Shown here: in pieces, positions 51,883-61,621 of the stretch
Layout: every line of letters begins with the position of its first letter
How positions within the stretch are numbered: the first letter of the stretch is position 1
Source of the DNA: Acidobacteria bacterium 28-9
GTDB taxonomy: Bacteria > Acidobacteriota > Blastocatellia > Pyrinomonadales > Pyrinomonadaceae
Direction: 5' to 3'
NCBI GenBank assembly: GCA_002050355.1
Contig: MWYY01000030.1
Span: 62,001-126,000, forward strand
Length of the DNA: 64,000 nucleotides
Notes under the pieces: model-generated
Seen by the model: only the letters and a program-made list of their open reading frames with translations
Told to the model about the DNA's origin: nothing
The model's database searches: none
Position numbers and translations under genes: made by a program

Positions 51883-54822
51883 ATGAAACAATTTATATCT
51901 TTTGTATTGATTTTTGCGATTTATCTGGGTTTGATTTCGCCGGTTGTCTTGCAGACGCAAGCGCAGGTTCGGCGCGGCAAAATTGCTTCTTCAAATATGA
52001 ATGAAACATCTGATAACGGTCTGAAATTCCGCTTGAGCGAAGGCGCGGCAGGCGCAGAAAATCGTCAAACAACCCTGCCGACAAGCGGTGAAGCGTTAAG
52101 CGAAAATCAAACCTCGAATCTTTTGAAACGACTGCCGGAAATTAAAATTGATAAAGCTGACCAAACCGATTTTGCAAAACGAGCGGGAAGTTTGCCGCCG
52201 CCGAAAACCGGAAAAACGATTAACGTAAAGTTTCCCTCAGAAGACGGACGCGGAACGCCGAAAATTGATGCAAATTCGCAAACTTTGGAAGTCATACGCT
52301 TTTCGCCCGAAGGCGCGGTAAATCTCGCGCCCGATTTAAATGTCACGTTTTCCCAACCGATGGTTGCCGTTTCTTCGCAGGAAGAAACCGGGCGGAATGT
52401 TCCTGTTCAATTAACTCCGATGCCCGAAGGAAAGTGGCGTTGGTTAGGGACGAAAACTTTGATGTTTGACGCGGCGAAGCGTTTTCCGATGGCGACGAAA
52501 TTTACGGCGCGAATTCCCGCCGGAACAAAATCCGCCAACGGTCAAGTTTTGCAAAAAGATGTCGTCTGGAATTTTCAAACTCCGCCGCCGACGGTTGAAA
52601 CGAAAATTCCCGAAAATCAAACGACCAGACGCGACGCTCTTGTATTCGTTTCTTTTGACCAGGAAATAAACCCCGAAGCGGTTATCAAAACAATTTCCGT
52701 CGTTGCCGGCAAACAAAAAATTCCGATTCGGCTCGCCACGCCAGAAGAAATTGCCAAAGACGAAAGCATTTCTTATTACGTAAAAAATGTTCAGCCCGGA
52801 CGCTGGCTGGCTTTACGTGCAGTAAATTCCGACGGTTTGACGGAAAACGCTTTGCCCGCCGATTCGCAAATCACAGTCACAATCGAAAAGGGAACGCCGT
52901 CTGCCGAAGGAAGTTTGACGACGACAAAGGCGCAAAGTTTTTCGTTCAAAACTTTCGGCGCGATGAAATTTGTAAATAGTTATTGTGGTTATGAAGAAAA
53001 CAAAAAAACCTGCAACCCGCAAGAGACTTTTCAATTGCGATTTTCCAACCCGATTGACGAAAAAACTTTTGACAAATCACTGGTGAAAATCCAGCCGAAT
53101 GTTGAAGGCTTAGATATTGTTCCAAACGGAAATACAATAAGCATTCAGGGTTACAAAACTCCGCGCAGGACCTTTACCGTAACGGTTAGCGGTTCTCTAA
53201 AAGACGAATTCGGGCAAACGCTCGGACAAGACGCGAAAGCCGTTTTTCAGACGACCGCGGCTGAAAAAGGTTTGTATTCGCAAGGCGGAAATTTCGTCGT
53301 GCTCGACCCGAATTCGAAGCCCGCGTATTCGGTTTATTCGACAAATCATGCTTCGTTCAAAACGAAAATTTATTCGGTTCAGTCGCAGGATTGGTGGCAG
53401 TTTCAGGCGTATGCGGGACGCATCAATTACGACGACAGCACGAAACGTCCGGCTATTCCGGGCAAATTAGTTTCCGACAAAATTGTTTCGATAAAAAGTC
53501 AACCGGATGAAATGGTCGAAACGCGTATTGATTTGAGCCAATTTTTAGACGGCGGTTTCGGACATTTAATCGTAGACATCGAACCGATTGAAAATTCGAG
53601 CAAAGCCGTAAATGTCAGGACTTATAATTCGCGTATTTTTGCTTGGGTTCAGGCGACGCAAATCGGACTTGATGCGTTTGTTGATAATCAAGAGCTAGTC
53701 GGTTTTGCGACGGAACTGAAAACGGGAAAACCCTTGAGCGGAGTCAATTTAACGATTTATCCAAATGGCGGGAAGCAGTCGGCAGTCGGCAGTCGGCAGT
53801 CGGTAGAAAATCAAAATGAAACGGTTTCCGGTCAATCCTGGTGGCAATGGCTAACGAGCTTCGCGCCAACCGAAAACTTGTCTGATTCGGTAAACTTGGT
53901 CAACTCAGAAAACTTTGCCGAAACCGAAACAATCGAAGCGATGCAAACAAACACTACCTCCGCGAACGGAATTTTGCGACTTGCCTTGCCTGACGCACAA
54001 GCTAAACAGCAAAATGTTTTGATTGCAAAGCGCGGTAAAGATGTAGCATTTTTGCCAGAAAATACTGATTATTATAATCAGGAAGCGGGAAATTGGTATA
54101 AAAAGCCAGAAAACGATTCGCTTCGCTGGTTTGTTTTCGATGACCGCAAAATGTATCGCCCCAAGGAAGAAGTTTCGGTCAAAGGCTACATTCGCGTTTA
54201 CGAGAGCGGAAAGTTTGGCGACATCGCGCAGCTTGCGGACAAAGCGAGCGGTTTGACGTTTTCCGTCAAAGATTCGCGCGACAATGAAATCGCCAAAGGC
54301 ACGACCAACTTAAACGCTTTCGGCGCATTCGATTTCAAATTCAAATTGCCCGACAACGCTAATCTCGGTTATTCGCGCATTGAATTAAAAACCAATAGTT
54401 CTTTAGCCGGAAATGAATTTTCGCACGCTTTTCAAATTCAGGAATTTCGTCGTCCCGAATTTGAAGTAACGGCGAAGAACGAAACCGAAGCACCTTATTT
54501 TGTCAAACAATCGGCAAATGTTTCGGTTGAAGCGAAGTATTTTGCGGGCGGCGGTTTGGCGAATGCCGAAACGAATTGGACGGTAAGGTCAACGCCGACC
54601 AATTACACACCGCCGAATCGTTCGGATTTTACGTTCGGGAAGTGGTTTCCGTGGTGGCGCAGTTACGACAATAATTACGGCGAAACGACGACGCAGACTT
54701 TCAAAGGCGTAACCGACGCGAGCGGGAAACAGAAGAAGTTTCGGTCAAAGGCTACATTCGCGTTTACGAGAGCGGAAAGTTTGGCGACATCGCGCAGCTT
54801 GCGGACAAAGCGAGCGGTTTGA
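51883..54822 (+). CDS. Alpha-2-macroglobulin family protein, N-terminal part (frameshifted)
   Basis: Signal peptide residues 1-28 (FVLIFAIYLGLISPVVLQTQAQ), then a bacterial alpha-2-macroglobulin architecture: an Ig-like N-terminal domain with RFSPEGAVNLAPDLNVTFSQPM near 145, and a series of macroglobulin (MG) beta domains, including the family segment RPKEEVSVKGYIRVYESG near 758. These periplasmic proteins trap proteases. The frame ends abnormally after SGKQKKFRSK because a 566-bp tandem duplication shifts it. Removing one copy gives one frame 51883-58751 of 2100 residues. A heptamer repeat lies inside at 53775. Confidence 0.85.
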   Translation: MKQFISFVLIFAIYLGLISPVVLQTQAQVRRGKIASSNMNETSDNGLKFRLSEGAAGAENRQTTLPTSGEALSENQTSNLLKRLPEIKIDKADQTDFAKRAGSLPPPKTGKTINVKFPSEDGRGTPKIDANSQTLEVIRFSPEGAVNLAPDLNVTFSQPMVAVSSQEETGRNVPVQLTPMPEGKWRWLGTKTLMFDAAKRFPMATKFTARIPAGTKSANGQVLQKDVVWNFQTPPPTVETKIPENQTTRRDALVFVSFDQEINPEAVIKTISVVAGKQKIPIRLATPEEIAKDESISYYVKNVQPGRWLALRAVNSDGLTENALPADSQITVTIEKGTPSAEGSLTTTKAQSFSFKTFGAMKFVNSYCGYEENKKTCNPQETFQLRFSNPIDEKTFDKSLVKIQPNVEGLDIVPNGNTISIQGYKTPRRTFTVTVSGSLKDEFGQTLGQDAKAVFQTTAAEKGLYSQGGNFVVLDPNSKPAYSVYSTNHASFKTKIYSVQSQDWWQFQAYAGRINYDDSTKRPAIPGKLVSDKIVSIKSQPDEMVETRIDLSQFLDGGFGHLIVDIEPIENSSKAVNVRTYNSRIFAWVQATQIGLDAFVDNQELVGFATELKTGKPLSGVNLTIYPNGGKQSAVGSRQSVENQNETVSGQSWWQWLTSFAPTENLSDSVNLVNSENFAETETIEAMQTNTTSANGILRLALPDAQAKQQNVLIAKRGKDVAFLPENTDYYNQEAGNWYKKPENDSLRWFVFDDRKMYRPKEEVSVKGYIRVYESGKFGDIAQLADKASGLTFSVKDSRDNEIAKGTTNLNAFGAFDFKFKLPDNANLGYSRIELKTNSSLAGNEFSHAFQIQEFRRPEFEVTAKNETEAPYFVKQSANVSVEAKYFAGGGLANAETNWTVRSTPTNYTPPNRSDFTFGKWFPWWRSYDNNYGETTTQTFKGVTDASGKQKKFRSKATFAFTRAESLATSRSLRTKRAV
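53775..53802 (+). repeat. Four GCAGTCG heptamers within the macroglobulin gene
   Basis: Four tandem 7-bp units GCAGTCG inside an open frame, encoding KQSAVGSRQSV. Twenty-eight bases is not a multiple of three, so each unit is read in a different frame. It is the only heptamer run found in the interior of a coding region. Confidence 0.85.
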
Positions 54823-55297
54823 CGTTTTCCGTCAAAGATTCGCGCGACAATGAAATCGCCAAAGGCACGACCAACTTAAACGCTTTCGGCGCATTCGATT
54901 TCAAATTCAAATTGCCCGACAACGCTAATCTCGGTTATTCGCGCATTGAATTAAAAACCAATAGTTCTTTAGCCGGAAATGAATTTTCGCACGCTTTTCA
55001 TATTCAGGAATTTCGTCGTCCCGAATTTGAAGTAACGGCGAAGAACGAAACCGAAGCACCTTATTTTGTCAAACAATCGGCAAATGTTTCGGTTGAAGCG
55101 AAGTATTTTGCGGGCGGCGGTTTGGCGAATGCCGAAACGAATTGGACGGTAAGGTCAACGCCGACCAATTACACACCGCCGAATCGTTCGGATTTTACGT
55201 TCGGGAAGTGGTTTCCGTGGTGGCGCAGTTACGACAATAATTACGGCGAAACGACGACGCAGACTTTCAAAGGCGTAACCGACGCGAGCGGGAAACA
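54166..55297 (+). repeat. 566-bp direct tandem duplication in the macroglobulin gene
   Basis: 54166-54731 and 54732-55297, period 566, no junction homology. One difference was seen: A at 54435 versus T at 55001 (Gln versus His). 566 leaves a remainder of 2 on division by three, so it breaks the frame; span minus 566 is 6303 bp, exactly 2101 codons. Confidence 0.95.
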
Positions 55298-58200
55298 TCT
55301 TTTGAAAATTGATTTTGAATCGGCAAATCCGCCGCGCCCGTATAATGTTTCGGCTTCGGTAAGCGTGCAGGATGTCAATCGGCAAACGTGGTCAAGCACG
55401 ACGAATCTGCTCGTGCATCCGTCAGAGCTTTACGTCGGTCTGAAAACACCGCGCACGTTTGTCAACAAAGGCGAAAAAATCGTTGCCGAATCAATCGTTA
55501 CCGATATTGACGGCAAATTGATGGCGAATCGAGATGTGAAAATTTCGGCGCGGCTGAAAGATTGGACGTTTGATAAAGGCGAATGGAAAGAGGAAATTGT
55601 TGACGAGCAGAATTGCGAAATAAAATCAGTTGACGGCGTTTCCAAATGCGACTTCGTTGCAAAAGGCGGCGGACGCTACACGATAACGGCAAGCGTTTTT
55701 GATGATAAAGAACGACCGAACGAAAGCGAACTGACTGTCTGGGTGGCGGGCGGAAAAACCGAGCCGAAGCGCACGGTTGAAATGGAAGAAGCAAATCTGA
55801 TTCCCGACAAAAAAGATTACGCGGCGGGCAATGTGGCGGAAATTCTCGTGCAGTCACCGTTCGTTCCGGCGGAAGGCGTTTTGACTTTGCGGCGCGACGG
55901 CATCGTCAAAACCGAACGCTTTTCGATGAAGGAATCTTCGACGGTTTTAAGGATTCCGCTTGAAGAAAAATATCTGCCGAATGTTTACGCGCAAGTTGAT
56001 TTGGTCGGCGCGTCCGAAAGGACAAACGACGCGGGCGAGATTGACACGAAACTGACGAAACGTCCCGCGTTTGCGACGGGCGAGATAAATCTGCCAATCT
56101 CGACGGCTTCGCGCAAATTAACCGTTTCCGCCGAGCCGCAAGCGAAAACGCTCGAACCAGCGGGCGAAACGACAATCAATGTCGAAGTGAAAGACAATTC
56201 GGGTAAACCTGTCGCCAACAGCGAAGTCGCCGTTGTCGTGGTTGACGAATCAATTTTGGCTTTGACGAGTTATAAAATGGCGAATCCGCTCGATATTTTT
56301 TACACCGAGCGTGAAGCAGGCGTAACGGATTATCATTCGCGCGAAAATGTGATTCTTGATGACCCGAATTTTATTGCTGTTGGTAGTGGATACGGAAATG
56401 GTATGGGAAGCGGAATGGCGGCAGAGGCAACGGTTGATACTTTAGCAGTTTTATCTCCAGGCGTTATTTCCAAAGCGAAAGTCGGTGGAAATAGAGGCAG
56501 GTCAAACAATTTTCAAATTGACGGAGCTGATAATAACGACCTTTCAACTGAAGCTCAAAAGGAAATCAATCTCCGCCAAAACTTCGACGCGCTCGCCGTT
56601 TTTGCGCCGAATGTCAAAACCGATGCGAGCGGCAAAGCGACAGTTCCGGTAAAATTGCCCGACAATCTGACCCGTTATCGCATAATGGCGGTTTCGGTTG
56701 ACGCGGGAAAACGCTTCGGTTCGGGCGAAAGCTCGATTACGGCGAAACAGCCTTTGATGGTTCGCCCGTCCGCGCCGCGCTTTATGAATTTCGGCGATAG
56801 AGTTGAATTGCCCGTCGTCGTCCAAAATCAAACTGATAATGCGTTGACGGTTGACGTTGCGGTTCGGGCGACCAATGCCGAATTAACAAACGGCGGCGGT
56901 AAAAAAGTTGTCGTTCCGGCAAATGACCGCGTGGAAGTTCGTTTTCCCGTGTCGGCGATGAAGGCTGGAACGGCGCGTTTTCAATTTGCGGTAACATCGG
57001 GCAAATTCTCGGACGCGGCGGAAATCAATCTGCCTGTTTGGACACCGGCAACAACCGAAGCGTTTGCGACTTACGGCACGACCGACGAAAACGGCGCGAT
57101 TGTCCAGCCAATCGAAGCACCGAAAGATGTCTTTCCGCAATTCGGCGGTCTGGAAGTTACGACGAGTTCGACGCAGTTGCAGGAATTGACCGACGCTTTT
57201 ATTTATCTGCAAACTTATCCGTTTGAATCTTCGGAACAAGTCGCCTCACGTATGATTTCCGTCGCGGCTTTGCAGGACGTTTTAAAAGCATTCAAAGCAA
57301 AGGAAATGCCTTCGGATGCGGAACTCAAAGCGCGTTTTGCAAAAGATGTCGAGATTCTAAAATCGCGTCAGAACGCCGACGGTTATTTCGGTTTGTGGAA
57401 ACGCGACGGAGAACGCTACAAATTTCCGTTTGTGACGGCGCACGTCGCTCACGCTTTGGTTTTGGCGAAGGCGAAAGGCTATCAAGTGCCGGAAGAAATG
57501 TTGACGAAAGTAAAACCTTATTTGAAAAACATCGAAAAGCATTTCGACGAAAACCACAAATCGCCGCAGGTTCGCTGGACAATTTCAGCTTACGCGCTTT
57601 ATGTTCGCAATTTGATGGGCGACCGAGACGCGGCGAAAGCCAGGAAATTATTGGCTGAAGCGGCGCTTGAAAAAATGCCGTTTGAAGCAATCGGTTGGAT
57701 TTTAAGTGTTCTCGCCGATGATAAAAATTCCGTTGCGGAAGTCGAAAACATAAAACGCTTTTTGATGAATCGCACAACCGAAACTGCTTCAACCGCAAAT
57801 TTCGTTACCGATTACGGCGATGCCGAATGGTTGATTATGTATTCCAACCGCCGCGCCGACGGCGTTCTGCTCGAAGCGCTTTTGAAAGCCGATGCGAACA
57901 ACGATTTAATTCCAAAGCTCGTGCGCGGTTTGCTCGACCACCGGACAAAAGGACGCTGGGAAAATACTCAGGAAAACGTGTTTATTTTGCTGGCTTTGGA
58001 TAAATACTTTAATGCATATGAAAAAATTACACCTGATTTCGTCACGCGCGTTTGGCTCGGAAACGCTTATGCAGGCGAGCAAAAATTCGTCGGACGCTCG
58101 CTTGATTCAAATCTTTTGACTATTCCGATGAGTTATTTGACGAAACAAAACGGCGCGGCAAATCTAATTTTTGACAAACAAGGCGGGGGACGGCTTTATT

Positions 58201-58751
58201 ATCGAATCGGTATGAAATACGCGCCGAACAATTTGAAACTCGCGCCCGCCGATTACGGTTTCACCGTTTTGCGAAAATATGAAGCGATTGACAATGCCGA
58301 AGACGTGAAACAAAACGCTGACGGAAGTTGGACAATCAAATCCGGCGCGCGCGTTCGGGTTCTTCTGACAATGGTTGCTTCCGCAAGACGTTATCACGTT
58401 GCGCTGGTTGACCCGTTGCCCGCAGGCTTGGAAATTCTAAATCCTGAACTTGCGGTTACGGAAACAATTCTGCAAGACGACGCGGGAAATTCTTCAGTAA
58501 TCGATTACGGAAGCAGAAGCTACGGACGCGGGTTTTACAACTGGCGTTGGACGTGGTTTGAACATCAGAATTTCCGCGACGAACGCGCCGAAGCGTTTAG
58601 CTCTCTGCTGTGGGAAGGCGTTTATAAATATACTTATGTAACGCGCGCAACCACGCCCGGACAATTTGTTGTGCCGCCCGCGAAAGCCGAAGAAATGTAT
58701 CATCCCGAAACTTTCGGGCGCACGGGAACGGATTTTGTGAAGGTTGAATAA
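54819..58751 (+). CDS. Alpha-2-macroglobulin family protein, C-terminal part
   Basis: 1310 codons. The first ~160 repeat the end of the previous part; from there the protein continues with MG domains, the conserved VVVVDESILALTSYKMANP stretch (here VAVVVVDESILALT), and the TED-like helical domain. At the place of the thioester motif (usually YPYGCxEQ) the sequence is YPFESSEQ near 57217-57240, so the thioester Cys is absent. A final receptor-binding-like domain ends RTGTDFVKVE. A lower-GC insert at about 56350-56560 carries a TonB-receptor-plug-like motif (see findings). Bacterial family members without the thioester are known. No pbpC neighbour is present. Confidence 0.85.
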   Translation: MTFSVKDSRDNEIAKGTTNLNAFGAFDFKFKLPDNANLGYSRIELKTNSSLAGNEFSHAFHIQEFRRPEFEVTAKNETEAPYFVKQSANVSVEAKYFAGGGLANAETNWTVRSTPTNYTPPNRSDFTFGKWFPWWRSYDNNYGETTTQTFKGVTDASGKHLLKIDFESANPPRPYNVSASVSVQDVNRQTWSSTTNLLVHPSELYVGLKTPRTFVNKGEKIVAESIVTDIDGKLMANRDVKISARLKDWTFDKGEWKEEIVDEQNCEIKSVDGVSKCDFVAKGGGRYTITASVFDDKERPNESELTVWVAGGKTEPKRTVEMEEANLIPDKKDYAAGNVAEILVQSPFVPAEGVLTLRRDGIVKTERFSMKESSTVLRIPLEEKYLPNVYAQVDLVGASERTNDAGEIDTKLTKRPAFATGEINLPISTASRKLTVSAEPQAKTLEPAGETTINVEVKDNSGKPVANSEVAVVVVDESILALTSYKMANPLDIFYTEREAGVTDYHSRENVILDDPNFIAVGSGYGNGMGSGMAAEATVDTLAVLSPGVISKAKVGGNRGRSNNFQIDGADNNDLSTEAQKEINLRQNFDALAVFAPNVKTDASGKATVPVKLPDNLTRYRIMAVSVDAGKRFGSGESSITAKQPLMVRPSAPRFMNFGDRVELPVVVQNQTDNALTVDVAVRATNAELTNGGGKKVVVPANDRVEVRFPVSAMKAGTARFQFAVTSGKFSDAAEINLPVWTPATTEAFATYGTTDENGAIVQPIEAPKDVFPQFGGLEVTTSSTQLQELTDAFIYLQTYPFESSEQVASRMISVAALQDVLKAFKAKEMPSDAELKARFAKDVEILKSRQNADGYFGLWKRDGERYKFPFVTAHVAHALVLAKAKGYQVPEEMLTKVKPYLKNIEKHFDENHKSPQVRWTISAYALYVRNLMGDRDAAKARKLLAEAALEKMPFEAIGWILSVLADDKNSVAEVENIKRFLMNRTTETASTANFVTDYGDAEWLIMYSNRRADGVLLEALLKADANNDLIPKLVRGLLDHRTKGRWENTQENVFILLALDKYFNAYEKITPDFVTRVWLGNAYAGEQKFVGRSLDSNLLTIPMSYLTKQNGAANLIFDKQGGGRLYYRIGMKYAPNNLKLAPADYGFTVLRKYEAIDNAEDVKQNADGSWTIKSGARVRVLLTMVASARRYHVALVDPLPAGLEILNPELAVTETILQDDAGNSSVIDYGSRSYGRGFYNWRWTWFEHQNFRDERAEAFSSLLWEGVYKYTYVTRATTPGQFVVPPAKAEEMYHPETFGRTGTDFVKVE

Positions 58752-58763
58752 TGGCAAATTAAG

Positions 58764-58801
58764 AAAAAGCCGTCGAGATTTTATATCATCGGCGGCTTTT
58801 T
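58764..58801. terminator. Bidirectional intrinsic terminator after the macroglobulin gene
   Basis: AAAAAGCCGTCGA (58764-58776) pairs with TCGGCGGCTTTTT (58789-58801), one G-U pair, 12-base loop. It sits between convergent genes. A second, longer hairpin with arms 58835-58847 and 58890-58902 follows and may be a palindromic repeat. Confidence 0.85.
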
Positions 58802-58934
58802 CTATATCTTTTGAAATCCCGCCGAAGAAACAAAGCGGCAGCCCGAACGCCGGAAACGGAACGACATCTTTCACTATCGCTGCCTGTGATTCGGGCTGTC
58901 GCCTTATTTTTCCAACCGCTCCAGACTCACGAAT

Positions 58935-60998
58935 TTATTCAATCTTTGGATTTCGCAGCGGCGAAATCTGTTCAAGCGGTTCGGCTGCCACGCGCTCTAT
59001 TTGGCGGGTGAGCAATTCGCTGATTGCGTCATCTGCCGGAGCGTTTTCTTTGGCAATTCGGTAAGCCCGCAATGCTTCTTCGCGCTTTCCTACTTTGAGA
59101 TACTGATTGCCGAGTTCCACCGCGTTGTGAAACTTCTTCGGGTCAAGGGCGACGGCTTCGGACAACAGTTTTATCGCTCCTTCGATGTCCGGCTCGGCTG
59201 TGTAAATTTTGTTCCTTGCACGCATAGTAAGCCTGAACACCTTTGTGTCAGGGTCACGAAACGTGTCGCGAAAAACGAACAAGTTTCCAAACCGCGCTAT
59301 CGGAGTCGCGTCACGGAAAGCGGGCTTGGCGCGGACTTGCCTCCCACCCATAAAAATCGTGCCGCTGACCATTTCACTGTTCAGCCTTTCCCCGTCGCGT
59401 TCGAGATTTTCTCCAACCCAATCAAGTTCTCGCCTTTTCCTTTCTGCTTGATGAACCGGATAGAGGAGGAAAGGTATTTCGCCTGCGGGTCTTAAGTTCT
59501 CGTTATAATATTTCACCAATTCCTTGACGCGCAGTTCCGCGTCAATTCCCTCATCGGCAAAATAAAGATAGGCGCGTTCCGAGCCGCCGACGGTTTCGTT
59601 GTAATACTCCCACGGGCGCAGAACAGGAATCGCCGATGCCAAAGCAGCGATTAAGGCACAGGCGACCGCACCGCGCAAAAAATAAGACTTGGATTTGATT
59701 GCCTTGTAAATTGCCAGCGATGCCAATAAAGCCAGTGGCGGAACGACCGGAAGCGCGTGTCTGATTCCGCCGTAAGCCGAGCCTGTGGCAAGAATAATCA
59801 AAAAAAGGACGGCTAAACCAATCACGCCAAACAGAGGCGCAAAGAATTCTCGCGGAATTTTGCGGATGATTAGTAAAACGGCGCCGATTGCCGTCAGAAG
59901 CAGCAAACCGAGCGGGAGTTTGACGGCAATCATACCCAAGGAAAGATAGAAAGGTTCTTTTTTGTAAGTCCTGCCGAAAGCGAAAACGGAGCGGGCGCGT
60001 CCTTCCGCCCCGGCGCGAATCGTGTCCGCCATTCCCCAAGTGTAGGCGCGGGGAAACAGATGTCCGCGCACCATAATATTCAAACCGGCTCGGTAGCGCG
60101 GCGAATTAACATCGCTGATTTTCTCTACCAGAGAGCGGTTGAATTGTTCCTCGGAAGTTGCCGGACTTTCGCTAAAGCGGAACAGATAAAAGCTCCACAG
60201 GACAATCATCGCTCCGATTAAAACCGCCGCTACCAATCCGACACGGCGCAGGCGAACGGCAACGCCAGCGTCCTTTGCCCAAAAAATTGCCATTAAGATT
60301 CCGATAATCGCAACCGCCAGCATTGTGATAACTGCTGAATGTTTTGCGCTCAAAGCCAATCCGAGAGTGACGGCGGCGTAAATCAAATCAACCGTCCGCC
60401 ACGTTTTGAACGCCACCACAGCCAATAAAACGGCGATTGTCGAAAGCAGTGCGACGGGCAAATCAGTCATCACCACCGGAAAATGAGCGGCAACCGTCGG
60501 GTCAATCACCAAAAAAGCGGTGGCGGCTAAAGCAATCACACCTCCGAACACGCGCCGCGCCGCCACAGCGAACAAAAACAACAGCAAGCCGTTCAAAGCA
60601 AACATCGCCATCCGCGAACGGCTTTGAATTACATCAGGGTCGTTGTTGAGATAAACGTCTTCTTCGACAAACTTGCGCTCATCCGCCTTGTCCTGAAGAG
60701 TGCGGTAAGGAGAAAGTTGATAGCCGAAACTCGAAACAAAAGCTCCAACCCACAATTTAACGAGCGGCGGATGTTCGGGATTAAGGCGAAAATCGCCGGT
60801 TTGAACGTATGCCGCGCCCGCGCCGATGTGATAAGCCTCATCAATCGTAAAACTGTCGAGCCGCGTCGCAACGCTTGAACGCACAACAGCAAAGCCAATC
60901 AAACCAAGCAACACCAGAAAGAAAATCAAATGCCGCTTCGACAATGAAAACTTTGCGGTCTTCCCATCTATCATTTTATTTTCGATTTCATATACCAT
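58935..60998 (-). CDS. GT39-like membrane glycosyltransferase with C-terminal TPR
   Basis: 687 residues. A first helix (HLIFFLVLLGLIGFAVV) is followed by the conserved acidic motif DSFTIDEAYHIGAG, typical of the catalytic loop of dolichyl-phosphate-mannose/ArnT-like (GT39/GT-C) enzymes, and NPEHPPLVKLW. About ten further membrane helices run to residue ~475, with a soluble domain after that. The C-terminal TPR pair (AVALDPKKFHNAVELGNQYLKVG) is an unusual addition. It probably transfers a sugar from a polyprenyl donor to a cell-envelope acceptor. Lies 9 bp after the SnoaL-like gene. Confidence 0.85.
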   Translation of the reverse strand: MVYEIENKMIDGKTAKFSLSKRHLIFFLVLLGLIGFAVVRSSVATRLDSFTIDEAYHIGAGAAYVQTGDFRLNPEHPPLVKLWVGAFVSSFGYQLSPYRTLQDKADERKFVEEDVYLNNDPDVIQSRSRMAMFALNGLLLFLFAVAARRVFGGVIALAATAFLVIDPTVAAHFPVVMTDLPVALLSTIAVLLAVVAFKTWRTVDLIYAAVTLGLALSAKHSAVITMLAVAIIGILMAIFWAKDAGVAVRLRRVGLVAAVLIGAMIVLWSFYLFRFSESPATSEEQFNRSLVEKISDVNSPRYRAGLNIMVRGHLFPRAYTWGMADTIRAGAEGRARSVFAFGRTYKKEPFYLSLGMIAVKLPLGLLLLTAIGAVLLIIRKIPREFFAPLFGVIGLAVLFLIILATGSAYGGIRHALPVVPPLALLASLAIYKAIKSKSYFLRGAVACALIAALASAIPVLRPWEYYNETVGGSERAYLYFADEGIDAELRVKELVKYYNENLRPAGEIPFLLYPVHQAERKRRELDWVGENLERDGERLNSEMVSGTIFMGGRQVRAKPAFRDATPIARFGNLFVFRDTFRDPDTKVFRLTMRARNKIYTAEPDIEGAIKLLSEAVALDPKKFHNAVELGNQYLKVGKREEALRAYRIAKENAPADDAISELLTRQIERVAAEPLEQISPLRNPKIE

Positions 60999-61007
60999 AC
61001 GGCGTTT

Positions 61008-61595
61008 CTATTTTTGCCTTCGTAATTTGCGCCACAGCAAAAAACTGATAACCAGCAATACAAGACTCGGAATTAAACCGATAAGCAAACCCTTAACAAA
61101 CGGAACATTTCCCCGAGGGGTGTCAATATCATGGCGGTGATTCCAAACCTCGGCAATCTTTCCGTCTTTGAAGCGAAACACATTGATAATCGGAATTTGC
61201 TCGCGTCCGCCCAATATTTTCATCCACCAGGTCGTCGGCTGAAATTTCCACTGCCAGCGCGTCGCCACCCTATCGCATTCGGCGATCTGATAGTCAATGC
61301 TCCCGGTCATATTGCCGTTTTCCCAGAAGAAAGCGGCGATTTTCTTTTGCTCGTCGGATGGTTCGGTAATTCCTTTCCGGTCGCCAATGTCGTGGGCGAC
61401 GTATTCAGGCGCGAAGATTTCGTCAATCGTCGCCGGATTATTTGAAAACCAGACATTTTCGTAAAACCGTCGGGCGAGAGCCTTGTTTTTTTCTTCGATT
61501 TCCTCGCTGCATGGCGGGGGAATGGAATCCTGCGCTTGAGTGCAGGTAATTGCAAACAGTAAATTCAGCAGTATTAAAAAAATTATTCTGTTCAT
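61008..61595 (-). CDS. Exported SnoaL-like (ester cyclase type) protein with C-terminal anchor
   Basis: 195 residues. Signal peptide (FLILLNLLFAITCTQAQ), then an NTF2/SnoaL-like domain (NKALARRFYENVWFSNNPATIDEIFAPEYVAHD, FRFKDGKIAEVWNHRHDI). A single transmembrane segment is near residues 165-188 (GLLIGLIPSLVLLVISFLLW), with a basic tail RKLRRQK. The fold binds small molecules; no catalytic role can be assigned. The signal plus tail anchor would display the domain outside the cytoplasm. The same domain-plus-anchor plan recurs in the partial gene at the right edge. Confidence 0.75.
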   Translation of the reverse strand: MNRIIFLILLNLLFAITCTQAQDSIPPPCSEEIEEKNKALARRFYENVWFSNNPATIDEIFAPEYVAHDIGDRKGITEPSDEQKKIAAFFWENGNMTGSIDYQIAECDRVATRWQWKFQPTTWWMKILGGREQIPIINVFRFKDGKIAEVWNHRHDIDTPRGNVPFVKGLLIGLIPSLVLLVISFLLWRKLRRQK

Positions 61596-61621
61596 AGCAT
61601 TTTCCTCTTTTATTTATTGTG

